From Lycocorax pyrrhopterus obiensis (lineage: Eukaryota; Chordata; Aves; Passeriformes; Paradisaeidae), in the NCBI GenBank assembly GCA_014706295.1, contig JACSVZ010000016.1:11203168-11267167 (forward strand): a DNA stretch of 64,000 nucleotides, read 5' to 3'. A program made the position numbers and the translations under genes. Below are positions 38,501-47,850 of the stretch, one piece after another (within the stretch, counting starts at the first letter, position 1; each line of letters starts with the position of its first letter). The notes beneath the pieces are model-generated. The model did no database searches and was not told the origin of the DNA. It was given only the letters and a program-made list of their open reading frames with translations.

Positions 38501-41500
38501 CAAGGATAAATGGGGCATTTGCAATTCCAGGGAGTGGAACAGAGTAGCTTGGCCTGAATTTCTTTCTCCAAATAGAAAGCTGAAGTCTTGAGGTCTTGCC
38601 TTTCTTTTTCCTTGATACCCCTCCTGTACCAAATTATTCCATGCTCCATTTTTCCACAATGATGATGGTTATTAAATGTATTTACTTATGTTTTTGCCCT
38701 GGTCAAACAGTAGATTTACAGCTAGATTTAGTCCACAGTTCTTTATAAAGAGAGAAATTCTTATTAGTTAGGGCACAGTTTTTTCATTTAGCTCAGTTCA
38801 AGCAGATTTCGCTCTAAGTCATCACTTTGAGTTTTCTTATCCAAATTCTAACTACTGAGGAAAGAACATGTTACTTGCCACTTATTTTTAGTGAAACATA
38901 AAAAAGGGATAAAAGGTACCACAAGTGGATCTATTAACAAGTACTCTTACAGTTGTTTGGTCTTACTGAAGTCAAGCCAGAATGGACTCTTGCATAACTT
39001 CATACAGAACAACTGATTTTAAGCCAGACATCCACATTATCAGAGCTTAGAGTCCTTCATTCAGTACTTAATCATTTGGTCACACAACCTTAATGAATCT
39101 CAACCTCTAGAAATCCCATCTTGTTCTTTTCTCCTCCTTCCCCGTAAGGTTGTAAACTGGGTTTTTGGAAAAAAATTCAACAATCAAGTCTACTGTAGTT
39201 AAGTCACAGAGAATGAATAGAGAATACTTATGAAACAAGCAAGTACTGAATCAAAGCCAGATAAAGAGAGTATAAACACACAGATTAAAGAAAATATTTT
39301 CACTCACCACTGCCATTATCGGAATAGGTACCCCAAATATTTCAGAGGAAGTTGATCCGAAGTTGAAGCTTAAAACAAATCACAACATTAAAATGACCTT
39401 TTTGTTAAAATGAAATCTAGGTACATACAGCCTGGGTCTGGATCACACATAAAAGGTAATGCTACTGATTTATCTTAAAGAAAACATTAAAACTATCACT
39501 TTAAGAAACATAGTAAAAAAGTTTTGGACTTCATAGACTTTTATACACAGTATAACTGTATATAAATTTTTTTTTGTGGACCTGTGTATTATTTGGCCTG
39601 TGCAGAGTATTTAGTATTTATTATCATAATTAATTTAGCAATTAATTTAACAGTTATCATATTCTTTTAATTATGCCTTCATAGTTACCTTGTGTCTTTC
39701 ACTGGTGGATAAACAGACATTGGAATAGAAAGCAGATTACACAAAGTGGGATTCCAACATTTCTGAAATGAAACAGAAGAAGTAAAAACATCAGCAACAC
39801 TCTGAGAAGCACAATAAATAGCAACAACATTTTTTGGGAACAGCACGTACCGTAAAGGGTTCAAAAATGCCTGTAGAACTGGCATTTGAGTAATCTGTAG
39901 CATACACAGAACCTACCATGAAAAGAAACAGAACAAAGTAAGATTTTTAGACATCCAAATACTTAAGAGTGTTCTTTAAACATCTCATTGGCTCCCATGA
40001 AATATAAACTAAGTGTGTATGAGCAAAATCACAATGATACAATGAGCACAGAGACTACCTGCTGCTCACTATAACGTGCACACATTAATTACCTTATTTC
40101 CCCTCATGAACCTGTCCAGAACAGCCAACAGTACCACACCAACTGCATCACTCTCAATCATAATCTGACTCCTCAGGCATCAATCCTCAGGATAGAAACT
40201 TGTAATTCTTCCACATCTGTAACAATTCTTTGTTCTTTTGTTTCACAGGTACTTTTCTTCAATCAACACCAATCAGCTCTGTTAGTCCTCTTTAAATCTT
40301 ATATTCTTAGAAGACTGATTACAAGGAATAAATATTTCCCTTCCAGGCAGGCCCAAAGAATAATTAATTTACAAGTTCTTTTTGTAACAGTAAATACATT
40401 ACAATTTTTATCGAATATACAAAAGCACAAATTGCAAAAAAAGTATCTGAATTCTAGGATATATAAATGACAAGTCATGAACATAATTTCTTAGATTCCG
40501 GTGTGTTTTACTGACATTCAAGAGGAACTGTAACGTTCACCTTTAGTCAATCTATACAGTAACCATGTGTCAATCGTTCCAAAGCAGCAGTTGTTTTTTC
40601 TGGCAGCTTCTTCAGCCTGAGAAAAAATACACATGCAAAAAAAAAGTACTTACAACTGGGTACAATAAGAGAAGCATACTTATTGATTCCTTTTATCATT
40701 TACTTCATGGTTAACAAGAATGTCCCCAGAAAATAAGTCTCTGATTGTAAACTTTTCTTCTAAAAAGGCCAAGTTGGCTATGTAACTAATATTATCCTAC
40801 AAGCTTATGCTCCTAACAGAAAATAAGAACGCTTTCTTACAGCTGTTACTAAGGAAAGAAAAGTAATTAGTCTTCTACTGTAGGGGCATCATAGCCTTAT
40901 GAAAGGAAACTTACAGTCACAATTATAACAGTGGTGAAAGAGTGGTGGATAAAGAAAACAAGGTCCTGCATGGTGAGTACTAAGGCAATGTACATAGCAA
41001 CAAATAGCTCAGGGCTCATTAGTGCACTAATGATTAATCCAGCACAACTTATTCTGCGTGCATTTTCCAATTCACAAAAATGCAAAATGAATTGTTCAGT
41101 TACGGTATTATTTGTGAAACTGCAAGACACCGGAGTAAAGCAGAGTGGAAAGATAAGAGGGTCCATTGAAAAAAAATAAAATTGTCATGTAAAACTAGAG
41201 CGCAAGAAACTTTAAAACAAAGTACAATCGCTAATTGTATAAATGTATCAAGTGAAATAAGATGATTTTATTACGTTGCTTATGTATGAAGAAAGCTTTT
41301 TACTACTACACATTTCCAGAATGAGAGGAAAATGTTGTATGAATATAAGTCACTCTTTAGGTAGACAGGCTTTGAACATTAACACATATAAAATTCTTTC
41401 TGGTTCTTCTGAGAAGAACAAGCAAGACAAAACTGAAGCAATTACAGCCAATAGTCCCAGAATCATAGAATGGCCTGGACTGGAAGGGACCTTAAAGAGT

Positions 41501-44500
41501 TACAATTCCACTGCCACGAGCAGGGACACCTTCCACTAAACCAGGTCACTCAGAGCCCCATCCAGCCTGGCCCTGAACACCTCCAAGTCACAAGCTATTA
41601 TTATGACTTAAGAAACCTACTGTTTTTCCCTTTCCAGCTTACCTCATGTATGTTTTTAAAAACCCATGACAACTTCATAGATGTTTGATGTGTTGAAAAA
41701 GTAAGAAAACTGGGTGCCAAATAGCGATCATTCCCAGTCAAGAAATGAAGCACTGTAAAAATAACATGGATTACCTGTTTGAAAAGAAAACAGTTACTTA
41801 ATTTTTAATCTTGCCCTTTAAAGGTTACTGATCAATTATCTTTAAGAGATGACAACACAGATGAAAGCTGCTGACATGAGGTAAGATTCAAATTATGTAA
41901 GGATCTTCGTATCAACAGACAGCCTTCCTGCAACACACCACAAGAAAGAGCAGCTGCTCTAAGCAAGGCTGCTTTAGCAAGTTCTGCTGGAGCACTGACA
42001 GACACGGCTCTGCACTACCAACACTGCTCACCTCTATGACCACAATGCATGATGTGGCTGACAGCATTACATACCATTATTCCAGTGGAAATCCTCCTGC
42101 AGCTGACAGGCTCAATCATGATTTAATAGATTTACCAAAATTTAATCATTAATCGAGTTTTCACAAAAGAAGTAATTGGCAAACCCAAGAATTTAATTTC
42201 TTATTGCGACTGTACTGGTTAGTTTCCACTTAGAGGAAAAGTAACTTTTGTTTTTGCACTTACAGCAAATCTTTCTCTTCTAAAGGTATGAAACACAAGC
42301 CAGAAGTAGCATAAAATGTACCTCCTATAGATAATCTGAGCAAAGGGTTCATGAAAAAAACAAGCCAAGAAACAAAAAGCCCAAACCACTTCTAACCCAG
42401 AACTACCTACATCCAAAATCTATGCTGTAGCAGTGTTTACATGCAACATTTTAATATAACAGACTAAAAAGTAACAAAATGAGCATCAGACCTACGGGTA
42501 TCTTTTCCCATAATAATTACTTTAGGCCACCAGTACTGCACTTTTTTCTTGGAACTATGTTCCATGCTAATATTGCTCAGTTAAATGTTTTTAGGACACA
42601 GCGCTTCATATCACCATGTGAACAGGACACCTGAAGTATTCCATATATTGCCCTTACCTGTCATAAAAGTTAAACAGCTCTAATAAATCCAAGCAGTATC
42701 TACATTAGCACAGTTTTACCTTCAGCAGAAGGGACTTATTCCAGGAATTCACAAGTTCGGCACTTCTTAAATCTTGCCAACTTATGAAATTATGAAAGGG
42801 TTTCCCTGTCCTCCTGAAAAACAGTATTTGAACGTTTAAAGCTAGAGAACACAGACTGCCCAAAACATTCAACATCATTCACTATTTCCAATCAGGACAA
42901 TAAACACTAGGTCAGTTCCTATAATAACTGCATATCCTCCTGGTGGATTTGAGGAATTACTAAATCAGCACACAGACATTTAAAGTGTCAGACTTTTCAC
43001 CCGAATAAGAAAATACGTATGTATTCATCTCTTCCAATGTACAAAGAACAAAAAGGCCACACACTCACAAGTAGTTTTGAACTGCTCTAAGGTGTAGCTG
43101 TGCAAACACAAGAGAACATGAGTGACTTGACATTTTTTACTTCTGAGTTCAACATTTCTACAGCCTTCTTCCATCCAGTCTCTGAATACAAATGAATACA
43201 AATTCATTTTAAAGAACACATAACATACATACTTGTGCCATGTAATGAAAGTTCCTCTCTGTGTGGAGATACCAAGACCAGCAATTTGCCTCATGTGAAG
43301 TCCTGCAGCTAAAAACCAAAAATAAATGACAATCACAAAAAAAGTGTTTACTTGGAGAAGTAAACAAAAATACAACTGTGTTTCAATATAACTATAAAAC
43401 CTATGGAATACTTAGGAAAATAACAGTTTATGAGAATATAAATCTCGACAAATTGTCCAGCTAAGTGTTTAGAACAGTGAAATGTTAGAGAGCTCTGAAT
43501 CAGACAACTGATTCCAAAGCAGATAAACAAACCTATGAATTTTCCAAAAGCAGTTGTGGCACACTGACCCTTTCCACCCTCTGAAACGCCTGTTGATACT
43601 TTACATGAACAATCCCAGAGACAGGCAGGCAGATTACATGTGCCTGAATAATCAATTAAAATGTGTATTTCACATAGATGAATGTGAATGAAAGCACCAG
43701 TAAAAGTACCTTTACAGACTTAGAGAAAGAATTTCTATAAAGAAACAAAACTAGATTGATCCTGAAGGCAGTAAATAGATTAATGGCAATATGCCATGAC
43801 TTTTTACATCACTTTGATAATGACATGTCTCACCTTAAATACTTCTTAAGCAATGTTTCAAAATTCCTAAGAACGAATTTGCTTAAACCAGGTACCACTG
43901 AATGCAACAAAATATACTTTAAAGTCAGAAGTACAAAAATGTACATTTGGGTATACACCGATTTTGCTGTTAAACCTTACCTTCAAATAACTGTTACAGA
44001 AAATTTTTTCTAATATAACTGTAAATAATTAAGTATGTCCACAGCTATTTTCAAAGCAACTCTGGCCAGCTTGCTAATTACCTCCAGCCATACTTACAGA
44101 AGCAAAATTACATGAAGAAAATATACATTAAAAGTTTCCAGTCAAAGGACAGACTATCTACCCTGTCCTAAGTACAGTTACTCTGAAGGGTTCTCAATCC
44201 AGGTATTTGAACCACTCGCAGGTTAAGTATGTCTTGCTCATACATGTTCTCATGTTAACTTTCATGTGCAAAGTTACTCATTTGTGTGAGCATGTCCTGC
44301 AGACTCTACACCCAGCACTCTCTCAGTGACAATTACAGGAGGGGTTTCACAGAGAAAGGGCACATCCTGTGCTGCCCAGCTCTACATGTGCTTGTGCACC
44401 TCCCCTTATGCTAGGTCCTTCCATTTCTGCCAGCAGTGCTATCAATTCCTCAATCAGCTGAAAATTAAACCAGTGCTTTCGCAAGGCAACCTGCTCCACC

Positions 44501-47500
44501 TGCCTGCATAGGTGCTGCTGGTAGTGGGAGTGTACGGGAGGAGGACCTGGGAGTGGGTGGCCTGAGAATAGCACTATTTATTTTTCAGGCAAAGCCATAC
44601 AAGTACTTCCACAGCTCACTAAGGACTACTGGCATGTGTTACTCCTTGCCATCTCCACAACCTGCATGGTCCCATCACTTTCCCTGTGTCAGCTATCATA
44701 CTCTCCAGACACCCACAGAAATGGAGCTAACTTCCATTACAGACGAAAACAAACCTAAAGACAAACATGGATATTTCTCAGTTAAACTGTCTTTTGGATG
44801 GAGTGCTACAGTAAGAGAGTTGGCACCAGAAGTTTCCACCTTTAGGTAGTACTGAATTACAACAGCTTATCCACACGTGCATGGAATCACATGTTTAGCT
44901 CTGCAAGCCCTGCAAACCCAAGTGTCACTATGTTCCTTCTGCTTCCAGTCATTCCTGCCCCTGGTACCACACCCTCTCTTGCGTCAGCACAAACATCGGT
45001 GCAGCTCTGCTGGCATAAACAACCGGACAGTGATTCCACTCAGGAAGCTGCCCTAGACTAGAAATGACTCTGTAAAAAGGAGGGTGGCACTGCTCCTTTT
45101 GACAGCACTGTGAGTTATGCTCACTCACACACCCACTTAAAAATGACTTGCTGACAATGTGCGCAGCTTGGCCACAAGGAAATCTTCCCCTTTTAAAACT
45201 AGCTGAAAAGTCTTGCTTCCTGATTTGTCCCATAGAATGGAAATCAAGGAAGACAGTAAGGTCTTTGAGGGTTGAGGTGGCATTGCTGTTCTTGTGACCA
45301 AACAGTTGTGGCTGCTGACAAAACAAACCAAGAGACCAAAATAATCACCTTCAGCTTACACCTGGTGATGTTTACTTTCCCTGTTCCTTTAGGCAGCCTT
45401 CCAAACGAAGGCATGAGCAGTTTTGCCATGAGCCATGTTTGAAGGCAGAGCAATACATGGAGACCAAGCAAGAGGGGCTGAACAGGAGGAATTGAGCGAA
45501 TTGAATGAAAGAGTGCGATGTACACACACAGAAAAAGGAGGCTGGGGCACTGTGGGCAGGTGAGCTAGGGTCCAGTTGACAGGCTCACAGCATCAACATG
45601 GCACAGAAGGTGATCCAGGATGGATGGCAGAACACTGGAGCTAGATTAATGTGACAACTATGAGAGTTGTAGAGAGTAAGAGCTAGGTTAGAGCAGCATC
45701 CAGAAAAGGGGGGGAAAAAAACTCATCAGAGGTTTGGCAGAAAAGGGAGTTGTATGTATTTAGTGCGTGGAGTACCAGGAATTTTAGGCTAAGTACAAAT
45801 AGAAAAGAACAGTAATACAAGAATAGGACAGTAAGAACTGCCCATAGTTTGAATGGGAAAAGCAGGAATATCAGGTTGCAATTGAGTGAGCACAGCTCTG
45901 CAGCATCCTGCATTCATTCTCTCACACACTCACACTCGCACATACAAAGTGGCGGTGGAACAATGGGGCACTGGAAGGGGAACAAGCCTACTCTCTGTTC
46001 CTGCACAGAGGCATCTGGAGGAACAGACACTGGGGAAGGATGCATATACAAAACGCCAGAGCAACAAAGTGCTGGCACTGATGCGTAAATCAAGTATTCA
46101 CATTGCTTCTGCTTCTACTTCAATCCTAATCCGGCCCCAGTGAAAGGAGAAAGGTAATTGAAGTGCACTGTTTTACATAATGATTGAATAGGCCTTAAAG
46201 CATGCTGTAGACCTGTGCCCAGTGACAATTTTCAGTACTACCTAAAAATATTTTATTATCCAAGTAACTAATTTTACTTATTTTGATAAATAAACAATTT
46301 CTTGAAGTTTAAGCCCTTACCTTGTACAGCCTCTTTGATTACACCAATAAATTGTCCCCATAGCACTTCAGGATCTAATTCAACCCATCCAGGACGAGGA
46401 TAAAGTGATTCCACCTGTTCAGGAAACACAAATAGCATTATTACGATCCCTAGTTCACAGAAACCAGAAAATACATTTGGGTTAATTTGGTTTTTTCTTC
46501 ATTTTCTCATTGCAAGAGAAGAAACAACAGTGTAACTTTTAAAACATTGTTCAACATGGGTGTGTGATCTCTAGAAGACCTCCTCTGCTCAAACCTCTTG
46601 AAATACATAAGTCCAAACCCCTTGGAATAAAGGAGCCTGTAAAACCCCTTTCAGAGCTGCAAACAGAAGAGCAGGCGTCTCAGAAAGCTGTATCTGCTGC
46701 ACTGCTGAACTCAGACGTCGATGCCTCTGAGCTTCTCAGTGGCAGCACAGCAGGCCAGGGATCACCTGTCAGACGAGATTCCAGCGACAAGGGAGGGTCA
46801 GCTCCACTGAGAGCAGCCCCTTCCATATCTCCAAAATCCATCATATTTCTAACAATTCTCCTCGCTGCAAGCTTTTCATTGTAATAGGTAATAGTAAAAA
46901 ATTTTAATTCTGGAGATTGCCCTGATCCTAAAATCTCGAGCTGTACAAACCAAAAGCAGCCTGAAATTCGTGTTCCAAAACTGGCACTTTTTCACACGGC
47001 GCTGTTACAAAATTGGACGCGTGTAAACACAAGTCCTAAGCAAATCTCAGCTATGTCCTACTAACAAACGTGTTTTTGTTCAGAGAGGAATTAGTCGGTA
47101 AGCGACCGAAGCGAAGGTAACCGGGAAAGGTGGAAGAGAGTGAGTACCGAAGTAATGGGTGAGTGCTACGGCGGTCCCGCGGGGGTCGGGGGCTGTGGGT
47201 TCCCTTTCACCCCTCGGGAGGGGGAGACGCTCCTGTCCCGGCTCAGGGGACGCCCGCGCACCGGGACCAGCCGAGCTGGGTGAGCGCCTGCGAACGCCTG
47301 CCACGCCGAGCGCCGACCGCGGCCCGCAGGAACCGCTCGGGGCAGAGCGAGCACGTTCGGCCCGCCCGGCTCCCGAGGCAGGTGCCGCCCCCGGCTGCTC
47401 TCGCCGCTGGGCCCGGCTCCGGACCGGGGACGCGCCCTACAACCCGCCCGCACTCACCTTCCTGCAGCTGGAGCCCCTGACGGCGGCCGCCCGGTCGTAG

Positions 47501-47589
47501 ACGTGGCACTTCACCCCCGTGCTACCCACGTCCACCCCCAGCACGTACCGCGCCGGGGCGGCCCCGCTGTCGGGCTGCCCGCACGGCAT
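26430..47589 (-). CDS. GK5: GK5, glycerol kinase 5 (putative), FGGY carbohydrate kinase
   Basis: Complete coding sequence in 16 exons: 47458-47589, 46321-46414, 43233-43308, 42720-42813, 41643-41774, 40541-40616, 39851-39912, 39689-39762, 39308-39368, 38069-38195, 35315-35419, 32813-32898, 31466-31569, 30100-30159, 27664-27797, 26430-26566. The sum is 1554 nt, 517 residues plus TAG; human GK5 is about 529. FGGY kinases phosphorylate glycerol or sugars with ATP; the GK5 substrate is taken as glycerol by homology. Landmarks: GVDVGSTGVK near 18-27 (N-terminal phosphate loop), STQRGTFITW 90-99, FGTIDTWLLYRL near 190, ATDYSNASSTG near 206-216, ADQQSAMFGE with the catalytic-type Asp near 270, LTMGTGGFWNVNTGE near 290-304, RAMLESVAFR 399-408, ADGGVSNNSF near 429-438, LGAAFLAGLASGFW near 462-475. 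The FVPSFSGLQ motif of human is FIPGLQ here (368-373). The start is the first ATG in a CpG island. Confidence 0.95.
27664..27797 (-). CDS. GK5: GK5 exon 15
   Basis: 134 nt, acceptor CCCTATAG, donor GTACGT. It encodes ADGGVSNNSFVMQMTSDLIN then KIEKPANADMSSLGAAFLAG. The DGG..N.F.MQ..SD motif is the C-terminal-lobe nucleotide-binding signature. Confidence 0.94.
27979..28031. repeat. A/C-rich low-complexity tract
   Basis: A run built from CCAAAACC-like units after a stretch of A. It is low-complexity sequence in GK5 intron 14, possibly the degraded tail of an old insertion. Confidence 0.5.
30100..30159 (-). CDS. GK5: GK5 exon 14
   Basis: 60 nt, acceptor TTTTAAAG, donor GTAAGT. It encodes NKLLYDIIVKKVRIPLRSI, matching human NKQLYEMMKKEIHIPVRKI. 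Confidence 0.92.
31466..31569 (-). CDS. GK5: GK5 exon 13
   Basis: 104 nt, acceptor TTCTGCAG, donor GTACTG. It encodes VSGYDPYLCASFTGLKPSTN then HLVRAMLESVAF. The second part is the helix motif HIxRAxLExIAF of FGGY kinases. Confidence 0.94.
32813..32898 (-). CDS. GK5: GK5 exon 12
   Basis: 86 nt, acceptor TTTACAG, donor GTAAAA. It encodes LFTNVDETAEMAQSIPDSQG and VCFIPGLQ. Human has VPSFSGLQ here, so three residues of the family loop are missing with the frame and splice phase kept. Confidence 0.9.
35315..35419 (-). CDS. GK5: GK5 exon 11
   Basis: 105 nt, acceptor AATTAAG, donor GTAAGT. It encodes LYPLIGWKIGEEVVYLTEGS and ISDIGTAIKWAQDI, the EGSI..GTAIKW block shared by glycerol kinases. Confidence 0.94.
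38069..38195 (-). CDS. GK5: GK5 exon 10 (DQQ and GTG nucleotide-binding motifs)
   Basis: 127 nt, acceptor TGACAG, donor GTAAGA. It encodes VADQQSAMFGECCFHPGDVK, LTMGTGGFWNVNTGERLF and ASRR. The Asp of ADQQ is the equivalent of the FGGY catalytic base, and GTGGFWNVNTG is the ATP-binding strand-turn. Confidence 0.94.
39308..39368 (-). CDS. GK5: GK5 exon 9
   Basis: 61 nt, acceptor GTTTTAAG, donor GTGAGT. It encodes SFNFGSTSSEIFGVPIPIMA and V, leading into the catalytic DQQ segment of exon 10. Confidence 0.93.
39689..39762 (-). CDS. GK5: GK5 exon 8
   Basis: 74 nt, acceptor TTTCAG, donor GTAACT. It encodes KCWNPTLCNLLSIPMSVYPP and VKDT and ends in phase 2. Confidence 0.93.
39851..39912 (-). CDS. 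GK5: GK5 exon 7
   Basis: 62 nt, acceptor ATGGTAG, donor GTACGT. It encodes SVYATDYSNASSTGIFEPFT, the TDxSNAS motif of glycerol kinases. Confidence 0.94.
40541..40616 (-). CDS. GK5: GK5 exon 6
   Basis: 76 nt, acceptor TTCTCAG, donor GTGAAC. It encodes AEEAARKNNCCFGTIDTWLL and YRLTK. The GTIDTWLLY block is a family hallmark. Confidence 0.94.
41459..41590 (-). mobile_element. CR1 LINE 3' end, reverse orientation
   Basis: It starts 'agaatcatagaatggcctgg' and continues with 'actggaagggaccttaaaga', 'cagggacaccttccacta' and 'agccccatccagcctggccc'. These are the hallmark blocks of an avian CR1 3' end read in reverse. It is the best-preserved CR1 copy in the window and lies about 50 bp from the 3' side of GK5 exon 5. 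Confidence 0.85.
41643..41774 (-). CDS. GK5: GK5 exon 5
   Basis: 132 nt, acceptor AAACAG, donor GTAAGC. It encodes VIHVIFTVLHFLTGNDRYLA through THQTSMKLSWVFKNIHE. This is the variable middle of the N-terminal lobe and is more diverged than the flanking exons. Confidence 0.92.
42720..42813 (-). CDS. GK5: GK5 exon 4
   Basis: 94 nt, acceptor TTTTTCAG, donor GTAAAA. It encodes GKPFHNFISWQDLRSAELVN and SWNKSLLLK and ends in phase 0. Confidence 0.94.
43233..43308 (-). CDS. GK5: GK5 exon 3
   Basis: 76 nt, acceptor TTTTTAG, donor GTATGT. It encodes AAGLHMRQIAGLGISTQRGT then FITWH. The STQRGT block corresponds to the NQRET substrate-binding motif of bacterial glycerol kinases. Confidence 0.94.
43309..46320 (-). 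other. GK5 intron 2
   Basis: About 3.0 kb. The part from roughly 44.2 to 46.1 kb is richer in G and C than its surroundings and carries several 75-125 codon open frames on both strands. None resembles a known protein. It may be an old unrecognised insertion. No long terminal repeats or target-site duplications were spotted by eye. Confidence 0.55.
46321..46414 (-). CDS. GK5: GK5 exon 2
   Basis: 94 nt, acceptor GAACAG, donor GTAAGG. It encodes VESLYPRPGWVELDPEVLWG and onward, conserved against human VENLYPQIGWVEIDPDVLW. The exon ends in phase 1. Confidence 0.94.
46415..47457 (-). other. GK5 intron 1
   Basis: About 1.0 kb, GC-rich at its 5' end because it shares the CpG island. It contains a plus-strand stop-free stretch at about 46543-46878 that lacks any ATG. 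See the finding on that stretch. Confidence 0.6.
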
Positions 47590-47850
47590 CGCCCGGTGAG
47601 GCCCGGCGCGGAGCGAGGGCGGCCGAGCCCGCCACAGCCCGCCGGGGGCGGGCGCTCCTTCGGCCTATGGGCGCGGGCAGCGAGCGGGGCCGCCGCGCGC
47701 GCAGGTGGCGTCCGCCGGGGGCGGCCAAGGCAGGCCGCGGCCTGGGACCAGCGCGGGCGGTGCGGCTCCGCCCGCCGCGCCCTCACCCGGGAGGGGTGGC
47801 CGGGGCCTCGGCCCCGGGATCCCACGGACAGAGCAAAAACACGAAAGCAA
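47100..47850. promoter_or_regulatory. GK5: CpG island covering the GK5 promoter and exon 1
   Basis: About 750 bp of dense CpG sequence with GC boxes (for example GGGGGCGGGCG near 47643) and no TATA box near the expected start. GK5 exon 1 lies inside it. The long open frames on both strands here are composition effects. This is the classic arrangement of a housekeeping-type promoter. Confidence 0.8.
47458..47589 (-). CDS. GK5: GK5 exon 1 (coding part)
   Basis: 132 nt, ATG at 47587-47589, donor GTGAGT from 47457. It encodes residues 1-44, including YVLGVDVGSTGVKCHVYDR, the N-terminal FGGY phosphate-binding signature. The N-terminus before it is shorter than in human. Confidence 0.94.

Larger units (their letters stand above)
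26567..43232 (-). other. GK5 introns 3-15
   Basis: The gaps between exons 3 and 16 are AT-rich introns of about 90 to 2650 bp. Apart from a reverse CR1 at about 41459-41590, a short A/C-rich tract near 27980-28030 and poly-purine runs, I see no repeats, RNA genes or extra exons. Open frames in these gaps are short and unconvincing. Confidence 0.7.

Noticed and set aside
47704..47720. CTCF-like CGCGCAGGTGGCGT in the GK5 CpG island
   Set aside because: Three mismatches to the core consensus in GC-rich sequence, where such matches are expected by chance.
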